Assembly (NCBI RefSeq): GCF_021155765.1
Contig: NC_060105.1
Location: 6,508,001 to 6,572,000, forward strand
Source of the DNA: Diprion similis
Lineage: Eukaryota > Arthropoda > Insecta > Hymenoptera > Diprionidae
Direction of reading: 5' to 3'
DNA length: 64,000 nucleotides
Part shown: piece by piece, positions 1 through 10,527 of the stretch
How positions within the stretch are numbered: position 1 is the stretch's first letter
Layout: each line of letters begins with the position of its first letter
The notes under the pieces: model-generated
What the model was told of the DNA's origin: nothing
Seen by the model: only the letters and a program-made list of their open reading frames with translations
Databases searched by the model: none
Program-made: the position numbers and the translations under genes

Positions 1-92
1 GCGTGAGATTCGGATCCAGCGGACTAGATCGCCTTGAACCGTCGACGCAGTCTTTGGATCGGGTTCGCAGTTTAATGTAAAAATGCGCGGGT

Positions 93-116
93 GGGGGGGG
101 GGGGGGGGGGGGGGGG
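93..116. repeat. G24 homopolymer run
   Basis: An uninterrupted run of 24 guanines follows a short G-rich lead-in. It is the longest G homopolymer in the window and could form G-quadruplex structures on the + strand. It may also have an inflated or wrong length if the assembly came from error-prone long reads. Confidence 0.9.
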
Positions 117-1394
117 TTATTGATGTCTCGCAGAATGAATTTTGGGTGAATTTTCACATGGTTGAGCACAATTTTTACAAATTTAAGTCAAATTTGCGGG
201 AGTAAGTACGAATTCTAAACTACACGAAATGTTTTTACAGGGCAATTGGCACTGATGCTGAACGATTAGAATTGGTCGGTCAGGCCTAAACTATGATAAG
301 TCATTACCCGTGGCTTACACACTTACTCTGTATTCACTAATTACAAAGGCTTAAATCTTGTATATAGAGCGAAATCTCGATTGACGCCTTGCGACACGTA
401 CGAAGGAGGCAGAAAAAGGATCCTTGATGACTAATGGTCGTTTCATAAACGTTAAATTCGAGACAATTTACAAGCCACCTCGAGTTTTTTTTTTTTTTTT
501 TTCTCTTCACAAGCACCCGCAATTATCATCATACTCAAATTACAATGAACCATTATCGCCGAATTTGATCTGGTTGAAAGAAAAGATCTTGACCCTTGCT
601 CGTGGGCATCCTAGGCTAACCTTCGGAATATTCCCAACTCATTGTTAAAAAGCGCGTCAGTGATATATATCCATCGATTTCGAACGGATGGTTCAACGAC
701 GTGTTCTTTCAGTTTAGTCACGTAACCAATCACTTTTAATATTGTTTCCTAACCGGAACGTGGCGGAGAAGTAAGGGAAATATAAAACCGCGGGAAATGA
801 AACCGACAAATACGTAGACTGTTGTATGAGAATCGTTGGAAAATTAAACGTTGGATATAATACCTATCGAGAATGGAAAAAGAGGATTGGCAATTTTATT
901 ACAGGCATAATTAAACCGGGTACTGCCTGAAGCAAGCGAGCAAAATGCATGGTCTTGTGACCAACGTTGGGTAAAATATAGTAAAAATCGAAGCACGAAC
1001 ACCATTGCGCACGGTCATTTACGGTCAAGAAATGACCGTAGCCAATCTGAGATAAGTGAGTTCTGGAATATTCCTTGGCAGAGTTGGGAACACTAAAGTA
1101 TATGGTCTCCGTGTCGATCGACAAGGACGGTGAAATGAAAGTGAAATAGACGGCCGAACACGCCTTCGAGCAGATCGGCCGAGCGATGATCGTTAAGCCA
1201 CTTATATTTCGCGCAATTGTTTAGCGTCTAGAATAATCTTGTGTAAATACTACGATCCGACTTAGATCCAGCAGCGACCTCGGCGAATCAGTGATCAAAA
1301 CGCGATCAAGGTTGGCTCGTGTTCACTGTCATAACCGGTCGATCGCAGGACTGGGGATTGAAAATTGAACGAATGGTGCTGCATCGGCGATGCT
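117..1394. other. Intergenic or intronic stretch, no gene seen
   Basis: AT-rich sequence with a T18 run at about 485-502 and only short ORFs lacking splice signals or recognisable domains. A TCAGT initiator-like pentamer near 1288 could belong to the candidate exon at 1395, but nothing else supports it. Confidence 0.5.
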
Positions 1395-1484
1395 ATGAAA
1401 ATGACGGAATTATTTGAGGACAGTGAAACCGACATACGAATCTATATTCAAGGCGGATGGCTCCTCGCTATTTGGTTCACGTTG
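1395..1484 (+). CDS. Candidate first coding exon, unknown gene
   Basis: The ATG at 1395 opens 30 codons (starting MKMTELFED, ending GGWLLAIWFTL) and stops exactly at a near-consensus donor, GTATGT, in phase 0. The hydrophobic end is the kind of segment that becomes a signal peptide or membrane anchor once joined to a second exon, a common arrangement in insect secreted proteins. Two out-of-frame ATGs lie just upstream, at 1373 and 1390, which weakens the start choice. I find no phase-0 acceptor exon downstream in the window that continues it convincingly. It may be a real first exon with a long intron or a chance ORF; the family is not recognised. Confidence 0.25.
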
Positions 1485-3903
1485 GTATGTAAAATAATAA
1501 GCGAGAGTCGAGTACTTCTGAGTCACATTGCCGGTATTACGACACAACCGATCGTCGGTGACGTTAACGACACCTCGGCGACGCCCCATGTTGCACTTCG
1601 AGTTTCTATGGATCACGTTTTGATCGGTAGCAAATGCACCTCGCCGCTAAGGATTGGGCTTTCCAAAATTCCCTTCTTAGAAGAATCGAAAGTGACTGTA
1701 ATTGTGACGAGTCAAGTTCAAGCGCAATGCCGCCGATCCGTTCCCCCTGATTGCCGATCGTTTTCCTTCTATTGATTAACAATAATTTGATGGAAAGTGC
1801 AGATGAAACCGCGAAGATGAGAAGCTTCAGTGGTTTTTTGTCGCGGTGCGCGTGAAGCGGCAAAGGAAAGTACCTCACGATCAAAGGACCAGTTGTAAAT
1901 CCTGACCGGCCAATCGTAATGGCGTGAAAATCGCCGTTCGATTAGAGCCTGTGGGCTGTGAAGCGTTAAGAATAGTAAACAAATAGCCTGGGACCGTGTT
2001 AAAAAGAGATTGAAATATAAATCAAGGTGATCCAAGGTATATTATTATGGTATAATTTTGCTGGTCATCGCGACCGGAAACGACATGCCGTGATTAATAC
2101 AGGCAGCAGAGTTTGTACCGATCTTCGGCTAGCTCGAACCATAGTGTGAATTCAGAATGACAACGCCAAAGGGTCAAAGTCAACCCTTTGATGAAAATGT
2201 TCCGGAACATCAAGCCTCAAGGTTACGCGTTATGCCGATTTAGCAATTTATCGCTAATTGCTGCGCCGATCGACTGTTTTGGAGCCTTGATTTTTTGCAA
2301 TATGTATTTCAGGTCACCCTTGAATCACGCAAAGTGCCGAATGTGAAACGGATCTTTTTGCGACTGGTATGGTAATCAATCACCGATTGTTCGGCTGGGA
2401 TTCGGTGCGATCGTTGATCGGCAAGACTGCCAATTACCACCATTTGCACTCCGTACTAGAGCCCTCGGCTAGAGATTTACGAACTGGAACCACTCGCCTG
2501 TGGCGCATTTGTCCCATTGTTGGAACACGGACAATGTCGTGGTAGCTACCAGATGAAACATAATTGTTTTGACTACTGTTTACCCGCAGATTGAAATCTA
2601 ATACCGATCACTTCGAGGCTGCAGGCGATACAAGTGCGAAACGGAGAAAGAATCGGTCGGGGAACACCGGTGGCTGTGTTTAACTGGAGAACGATTTGGA
2701 CAAGCATTGTTTCCGGTGTAAAACACCGCGTGAATTGACAGCGGCGCGAAGAAAGTAGCAAGACCGGCACAAGCAGCTCGGTATTGAAGTCGATTTGTCG
2801 CGATGCAGGTTGCTATTCAAGAAAGCATTTGTGATATTAGCCTCGCTTTCGCAGTAAATGTTTCAGTTTTCTCCATGGCTAGTTTCTAAGATAAAACTAG
2901 GCCTCTTTGAAAAGCGAGTTGATTAGTCGCAACGATTTTCTGCGATCGACACGTGTTGGCAATACGTTTGTTGCTATAATTTGCACTAAATGTTAGACGT
3001 GCAAATTTAAAAAAACTCGGGGTGTGCAGATCCGCGTTTTCGCACCGTTCTAGAGTCTGTGGAAAGTCTCAACTGTTTTTATAGCGATAAAAACTCCCTC
3101 AATCAACAAAGTTAATCTGGTCTGGATGTATATTTCACCTGGGAAATTAAATCGGTGAAATTACATCGAGTGAGAGGTGAATTGATGAAATGTGGCAGAC
3201 TTCGTTAGTATTCTTTAATTTCAACGTACTTGTATTACAAATACTTAGGAACGCAGTTGCGCAATCAGGCATCCAATTCAATGTGCATAATATATAAGAA
3301 TTGTTTTAAATTTATCAAGAGCTCTCTTATGCGTGAAATAATTCATAGTATAACTTTCTTTCTGTCCTATATATGGGACGAATTATATGAATGCTTATAA
3401 ATATCAATTGACTTGGAACTCGACGTTTCTGCTTTCAGCCTAGCGATTTTCACTCTATGACGACAACAAATGGAAACCAGAGTATCGATGGTATTAAGTT
3501 GGAAGGTGATTGCATAATTACCAAGACTTGTACCCTTCGTGACCATGATTGCGAATGAAGAACAACGAATACTGAGCCAGCGTGGTTTACATTAAAGTTT
3601 ATGTTTCAACCAGTTTCACTATATTATTTCATCTGTACCCTTATTTTCCATATAAACCACAAAGTATTTGCCGACGCTTTTAATTAGTGGTAAGACCAGA
3701 CGCAATCTTTTGGTACGTCCATTACAGCCGACAGGCGCGATGAGGTTAAACTTCTTAACGTTTTTAGAACTCAAGCTTAAGATATCATAACAGCGAAAGT
3801 CTTGAAAAACAAACAAAGAAAAAGAAGAAGAAAAAAAAATATGGAAAAGCCGAAAGACCGAGGGGAATGAAAGGAATTTCAACCCCAAAACGGGGGTACT
3901 TAC
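1485..3903. other. Non-coding stretch between two candidate first exons
   Basis: No ORF here has a domain, periodic coding signal or paired splice sites that I can support on either strand. If the minus-strand first exon at 3904-3921 is real, this stretch is part of its first intron. Confidence 0.45.
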
Positions 3904-3921
3904 CAGTAGAATAATCCTCAT
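3904..3921 (-). CDS. Six-codon first coding exon of a gene extending left of the window
   Basis: On the minus strand an ATG at 3921 with context ACCACC opens six codons, MRIILL, ending at a consensus donor GTAAGT in phase 0. A TATAAA box sits about 80 bases upstream and a TCAGT initiator-like pentamer lies between. This is the same design (TATA, short leader, exactly 18 coding bases, phase-0 donor in the signal peptide) as the two cuticular-protein genes at 14.1 and 43.1 kb in this window. I infer a third secreted, perhaps cuticular, protein. Its second exon, which would carry the rest of the signal peptide and the mature protein, is not visible between here and position 1 and should lie to the left. 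The family cannot be named from six residues. Confidence 0.5.
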
Positions 3922-3999
3922 GGTGGTTAATGGGCTCGGGCAACGGGTATCTGAGAGTTTCACTGAGTAAGTGCAAGCGGGAAGTCGCGAACCTGGTCC

Positions 4000-4005
4000 T
4001 TTATA
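4000..4005 (-). promoter_or_regulatory. TATA box for the six-codon first exon
   Basis: TATAAA followed by AG on the minus strand. An initiation site about 30 bases on (around 3972) and the ATG at 3921 would give a leader of roughly 50 bases, similar to the cuticular genes in the window. Confidence 0.5.
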
Positions 4006-4269
4006 ACTTACACGAGCGTTTTACCTCGAGTGGGGTAAGGTGGAGGGGTAATGCTCTGACACTCGCGTACCTTACCTTCCTTACCTTCCTGCCTTTGCAA
4101 GCACTGTTGTCCGTGGCTTATGCCTCCTGCGTTCATGTTCCTCGTGTAATCCGGCTTGTACCATCGTTTTTGAACCATGCAAACGTCCGCATCGCCATGA
4201 CAGGGCCATTGCCAAACCCAACCACGCACATTGCCAAATGCGTACGTGTTGATTCAAACGAGCTCTGGG

Positions 4270-4276
4270 TATAAAA
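4270..4276 (+). promoter_or_regulatory. TATAAAA motif, possible divergent promoter
   Basis: A TATAAAA match on the + strand lies about 265 bases from the minus-strand TATA box and points the opposite way. Some 80 bases downstream an ATG (MGNLE) runs into a possible donor, AGGTGATT, in phase 2. No following exon is recognised, so an active transcript in this direction is only a possibility. Confidence 0.2.
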
Positions 4277-4279
4277 CGA

Positions 4280-6480
4280 GGACCATTGCACTGCTCTTCT
4301 ATGGGTGCAGGTGCAACCGGGATTCATTTTCGTAGCTCTCACCCAGTCATGGGAAATTTGGAAAGGTGATTGAGGGGACCAGAGATGCCGGCAACTTGAT
4401 GGGGTAGGTACATACAGATGTAATTGTATTCTGAAAAGTGTACTTTACGCGAGTCAAGCTTCCGGCTTTCTGACATTAATTTTCAGAATTATCCTTCGAC
4501 TGCCACAGTTTCTGTTATTTATGTGCTATACATACACCGAGAGGAAACGAAGTGTCAATTGTTCAGAAAAATTAACGGATTTGGTGACTTGCAATAAAAG
4601 TCAGACCAACGATTCATTTGACATTTGGCAATCACAGAGTTATTCTGGTAAAAAAATTGTCAGCATTAAACAACTGTATCGTCAATTGCTTGTGATCAGG
4701 AAACCGGAACGAAGTTCAGACAGTTTATGATTTTCTTTCTTTAGACTAATACGAAATCCAGTTCTTCTAGTTGAAACAACTACATCATGATATTACGAAT
4801 GACACCGTCTTTCTCCGTAGTCAACTTTATAGTTACTGTGTCTATGAACAGGTTGTCTCACATACTTGAACTACTATATAATGATAAAAAAAACCGAGGC
4901 AAGGCCATGATGATGATGATTTTCTATCGTTCAGTCCCAACCGACATGTATTAAAATATCCTTGATAATATATCTTGCGGGTTATTTTTGAATTAGTTAC
5001 AGATAGAGACGGGTGTCAATGGTATCGAAGATAGGATCGTGAGAAAAGTGGTAGGCGTGTCATCGGGCTGGGAGTAAATCTGCGCGGAGTTTACCAGCTA
5101 CGACCTTTCAAGGTTTTTTCTCATACAACTATCTCATGCGCGTACGATCGCCGCGGTATGTATCACCGTCTCATTTCACGTGCCCACATTAAGTCAACCT
5201 TCTTGCAAAACTATCTATATTACACATCGTGGAATTTCATGTATACTAAATATATATATATCTCGTATAAGGAGTTTCGCATTGATTGTCGATGATTGGA
5301 GCGATCGACGTTCGTGCTCTTATCATTTGAAGACAGCTGGCCAATTAGCCACTCGAGGATTCGCTGAGAATTAGGAAAGCGCGGTTATGATGTGTAACTC
5401 GACTTCTGAACCGAACCCGTTAGCTTCCAGTCGCGTAATTGGGCTGTTCACGTAATTTTTTTACTTCTTTAGACAAAAGAAATTACGAAACTAGGCGCCC
5501 GCTAACCTGGTGATTAAATTCTATTACACCTTCCACCAGGGCAGATTTACACGGGGAGATGCGTTCGCTGACAATGAGCTTGCTCTTCGTCTGCTTTCAC
5601 TGTGCGCCAGCTGACTTTACGAGGTTGCAGAGCTCGTTCTAGACACGACTATCAAATCACGGTGCTTCGACTCGTCAATGAAGACTCGATGTGAATGAAT
5701 GTGGAGATGCTCCCTCTCACAGAATCACGTTTCAGTATCAGCTGTTCCTCGCCTCGGCTCTCCCGCAGTCCGAGAAAAACGTCGGAGTATTTTTGACACT
5801 GAAATTTTTATACAATAATATCCTGGTTTTTTCTTTCATTCTATAAAGCTCGAAAAGTCTAAATTATGCCAATCAAACATCTTTGAATAAGTCGTTTCAA
5901 ACGGTTTGAACACCTTTATTGGTTCTTCAAAGTCCGCGGTTAATCTTTCAAACGATCAAAGTGCGAATCTGCTTATTTGGTATTCCGCGTTTGACGAAGT
6001 CGAAAATTTGCTATCGGGGTATGAGAAAAAGCCTCGAGGCATCGACAGACCGGCGTCCGAATGTTATGCAAACGTCATAATTCATTGCATTTTTTAACAC
6101 CGTTCCGGCTAATTGGCAGGATGTGATTCCTCCTCTGGCCTTGGACATTTATTTGGTCGCTATACCGTTCCCACACACAAGGCGACTCTTCGTTGTTAAA
6201 TTTAAGCTCGTGGTTAAACGTGAGATCGAATTGCAGACAAGGAACAATTCGCACTTCAATTATTATTAAACATTATGTCTATCTATACCTTACAGTGGCT
6301 CGAATAACGCCGGGGTTCAAAGATCGGGTCACGGTTTCACCCGCCTCGTTGAGCGGCTCAAAAACCGATATTTCCGGATAGAAAATCGGGGTTCCGGGTC
6401 TGACGATTTTAACTAACGCACGTCGCTAGTCTTATGATTGTTATTTTTTTTTCTCTTTTCTTTTTACCTTTGTATGCGAG
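4280..6480. other. Intergenic, nothing recognised
   Basis: AT-rich sequence with short non-conserved ORFs only. A small ATG-type trinucleotide run occurs near 4909-4920. I see no splice-bounded exon, RNA gene or mobile element. Confidence 0.5.
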
Positions 6481-7326
6481 CGCGCGAGTCGATGCCAAGA
6501 ATCCGAGTTACATCATGGGCGGGCAGCCCATCGACCTGAATAACAGAACAGGATACAATATAGCGCGTGCTTTATGTGGAGGTACTTTGCCTGATAGTTT
6601 ATCATTGATTGTCGTTGTTTCGACTTTTAACTTCTTGGATTGCTCGTAGTGCGGAGAAAAAATTTTACTTGTCATTGATATTTGATTTAAATATTGTTGA
6701 AATTACGAAAAAAATTCACTTGGAGTAACTATATTTATTACAACACATTCCAACATTGAATCCGTTTGTTTAGTTTGATAAATTTTTTTTCCAGTCAAGC
6801 AAGGTCTGAACGTCAATTTATTGTTGCATTAACAAATACCGAATCATCGCAATAGTCACAACAAGATATAGAACAAGTGGATATATCAAAACGAGGAGTT
6901 ACACGTACTGCAGATTTATTATACTGACTGCTAGACAATTTATGTTTATTTTGTACCTAGAGCTGAAGATTTCGGTTAAAGTGTAAAATGAAAATATAGG
7001 TGAGAACTGTGTAGTAACCACAAATAGTAGAAATTTCTCGCAGTGTTAGGTGTGTATGTTGCCAAATTGCACAGTGCACGCGGTCTTGACTGCGTATTAT
7101 ATTATTTCAACGAGTTTCCTACGCATCGGTATAATACAAGAAACAGCGGGACACCCGTGGTGTTGAAATCCGTACGCTGCAACTATTCTTCGAACCAAAC
7201 GATCGTCCGCCTTCATCAAGCATAGATCAGACGCGCTGATTTTCTTCCTTAGGATCTAAATTTGGACTTCTTTCAGCGACGCGGTATCCCCGCCATGCGG
7301 CCGTTCGAAACCCGTGGATAATGTAA
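6481..7326 (+). CDS. Possible two-exon end of an unrecognised gene
   Basis: A long pyrimidine tract ends in an acceptor at 6480. The following frame contains the phrase YIMGGQPIDLNNRTGYN and ends at a donor-like GGTACTT at 6582 in phase 1. A second acceptor, CTTCTTTCAG, at 7276 restores the frame (exon 7277-7326) and gives a short tail ending RNPWIM before TAA at 7324. The residue composition looks more protein-like than the surrounding ORFs and the phases agree. No family is recognised, no matching upstream exon was found, and the 1395 exon has the wrong phase to join directly. This is a hypothesis only. Confidence 0.2.
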
Positions 7327-10300
7327 TTAATATCTTCGAACGGAACGATTTATATCGCGGACTTATGATCCATGGGTAGAATGAAAAAACTCAATCCGGC
7401 TCTCGGCTCTGGATCGTGGGCGTTAAGCAGAACTTGGACTTCAACCTGGAAAATGAGAAATCGATTCCTACTGCGCGGCGCAAGTATTGGATTGATGAAA
7501 AATGTCAGAGGATCTACAATATGGGTAAAATAATTAGCTAGAAACAATCAGGAGCGATCAATCTCTACTTTCATATTCTCCCATTGATTCATATATATCT
7601 TTTATTCTGCATTATTGGTTTCAGAAATTATTGAATTTTCGCAACTTGGATCAAGTTCTGTGAATTGGAAGACCATTTCCTTCGCAGTGCTTCAGGGCTC
7701 GAAGACTGAACTTTGAGGAGCTCGAAATTGAATATTCTTGATTATGCGAGCAATTTTCAAAGGTACGCAAATCGAATGAAAGTTCAGGACGAGATCAGAT
7801 TCGGAGGTGGGCAGAAAAATTTCGGTTTTCTCTGATACGGTTAAGCTTTCTTTGTAAGTTGGCTATCAATTATACTCTCGTTTTTTTTTTGATTCTCGCA
7901 ATATTTTTTTTGACAACTTTCATTGGATTTTGGAGTTGAAAAATTGCTGTGAAAATCTATGGTATGATATTGATGCAGGTCGCATTATCACCTGCTCGTA
8001 ATTAGGTAATTAGAAAATCCTATTTGCGAGTTTCCCGAAGTGTCAATTGTACGGAAACGAAGCCGCAGAATCGTGCTATACGAGGCTTTGACTCGATGCC
8101 AAGGATGCAGCAGAAAGAGAAGAGAAAGAAAGGGAAAAAATTGTTGCACCTCATAACTCAGCGTTCCGCGGTAAAAGTTGTGAAAACTCTTTCTCTGGCA
8201 TGCAAACGACGCGTTTCCGAGCGACTCGTATGCCGCCACCGGCTCGATTTCAGAATTGAGAAATTCCCGCAGTTATATTCCGAACAAAAAACGAAAAAGG
8301 AAATTGCACGGAGAAATTGCTCTATCTGCAATATCGAGTTGAAGCCTTTCAAACTCTTTGCCTCGCATGCGGTATAATTTCACAATTTAATATTACGCTT
8401 AAAAATTTGTTAATTAACCGATTTATCCCACACCAATGAGAACCGGGATGGCGTTAATTATCGTTCTTTTAGGCGATGCAAAGTGTGAGAGCTTCGTTCA
8501 TTCGGTATATAATTCAGGTTTTAGGCAAACCTGTGTACATAATATGTATATTTGAAAATTAAAACAATTCGAAGTATACATACTGGTGGGTAAAATTACT
8601 CGAGGTCACAAATTCGTCGTGGTGCAACGACACTTTAGCCGTGGGAACTTTTTGTCACTACTTCTTATATACCTACCTAGCCGCACTGTCATTGTACGGT
8701 AATACGGCGTTGCGTCACTTTTTGGCCCATTCGTCATTTAGCGGGGTCCAACTTTAGGCGTTTGATACTCGATACTCCTTTGCTGATGCAATCAGGCCTA
8801 CGTAAATGTGACTTCGGTTGTCTATATGCAGGCGCATTAGTGATTGAGTCAATTTGTACTGATTTTACTAATAAAATCGAAACTTTTTTATACTCGTTTT
8901 AGTTTATCAATTGATAGCGAGACAATTCAAATTTTTATCAAAATAATTGGACCGTGGTTACATCCCAAGTTTATTCTTGTAGTATGGTTTAATTTTTTTC
9001 GTAATCTTACTCTTGACAAAAGTAGCTCTTTTAGAATTCAACCAATTTTTTAATAGAGTTTTCGTAGTTAGGTCTTAGGAATGTAAAAACATGGATAAGT
9101 ACCATGGAAAAATAGCAATTTGTTGGTTGCTATAGAACTGTTATCAGTTGTTATTGAGAAAATTTTCAACTCCAGGGAATTTGCGTCGGCCCTGATAGGG
9201 AAACAAAACTTGGATGGATTTAAAAAATGCTGATTGTGAAATAGATGGTAACTGACCATATCGAAAATTGGATAGCTATAAAAATTGCAAAATGAAATAA
9301 ATCAGGGCCTTGGGCCATATTTTGGTCGATGCGTTGCGTAATGAGTAGGTATAATTTCGATTTCCCCATTTCTTTGGGTTACCAGTGTGGTTTTACCAGA
9401 GGCCGACTCAACGTGCCTGACGATAAAATGGAGAGAATTTCCAGGGCGGTGAAGGTGAACGTAATCTGGTTTAGCCTGAAGTGTTTGCGTAGTATGCAAG
9501 ATAGATTTACGCGTTTATTTCTCAGCTCGCAGAGGGCCGACCACACCCAAACACCTTTCTCGTATTCTCTATAATCTGTACCAGCTAAGATCGAGCGAAA
9601 CGCGCATATCAAGCTGCATAAACAGCGCGGAGCGTCGCGATGACATAAGTCCGAGTTGCGATAAGTTCCTGCTCGCTATTGACTGGTAAAAATTGTGCGG
9701 AATAAACCTTTATAGTAATACAAATTAATTGAGAATTATGTCTTTTTCTTCATAACAACATTTCTCAGCTTTCGCCGCTGCGGAATTTGTGCGTGAAACC
9801 GGAACGTCCGTTTGTATATATGCATCGTTTCAGTCGGCGAATAATTAAATAAGTTATACTATGGCCCGGGAATCAGCCTCCTTAAATTCACAGTTGCATA
9901 ATTCATTTTCACCCCATTCTCAGTAGTAAATTATTTTATTCGGGAAACGGTATTATGGCATACGAAAAGAGTATAATTATTCTTGTACGTACATACATAG
10001 TCATGGCGTGCAACGACGCCAAGATTTTACACACAGAAATTACACGGGTATAAGCTATCCTTTTGAGAAAGCTGGACGCAAATACGCGTCGTTGTGCAAT
10101 TCATATAGCTTGTCTTAGAAATTCTTTTGAGTCAGAATATCTGCCGCACAGTGTGTCTTGACGTCTGAAGAAACTTTTCGCAAGTCTAACCAACACGCGG
10201 TGGACTGTCAACATTTTATCAATTTCATTATCCAGTCAGTGAGCTATGGATAATTACGTAGATATTGTCGTATAGCTATGTTAATTCGTATAAATTGTAA

Positions 10301-10357
10301 AGGGAAAAAAGGATAATGAGCATGAGATTGATACTCGGAAAATACGTTCGTTTTCTC
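7327..10357. other. Intergenic, nothing recognised
   Basis: Only short overlapping ORFs without domains, on both strands. The minus-strand 3' end of the cuticular gene begins just to the right. Confidence 0.5.
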
Positions 10358-10363
10358 TTTATT
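10358..10363 (-). terminator. Poly(A) signal of the Cpr97Ea-like gene
   Basis: AATAAA on the minus strand, about 165 bases beyond the stop codon of the cuticular gene, a normal distance for a short insect 3' UTR. Confidence 0.6.
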
Positions 10364-10527
10364 TAGATTTAATTAGACATTAAAATAACCTAGTGACAGA
10401 CGGGCGAGCTCTGCGAGTATTTCGGTGGCAAGATCGCGAGACGCAATTAGCGGGGTCCTCGCCAGCCGCTCAAAGCTCCAAAGAAGCATCCCATTGGCTC
10501 TCCTCGACGCGAGCCCGTCCTTCGATT

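Noticed and set aside
3930-4274. 114-codon + strand ORF at the 3.9-kb promoter
   Set aside because: It overlaps the minus-strand TATA box and first exon, and has no recognisable features.
6560-6650. Insulin-like B-chain motif (LCGGTLPDSL) in the read-through frame
   Set aside because: The second B-chain cysteine is missing, the segment crosses a likely donor, and no A-chain is present nearby.
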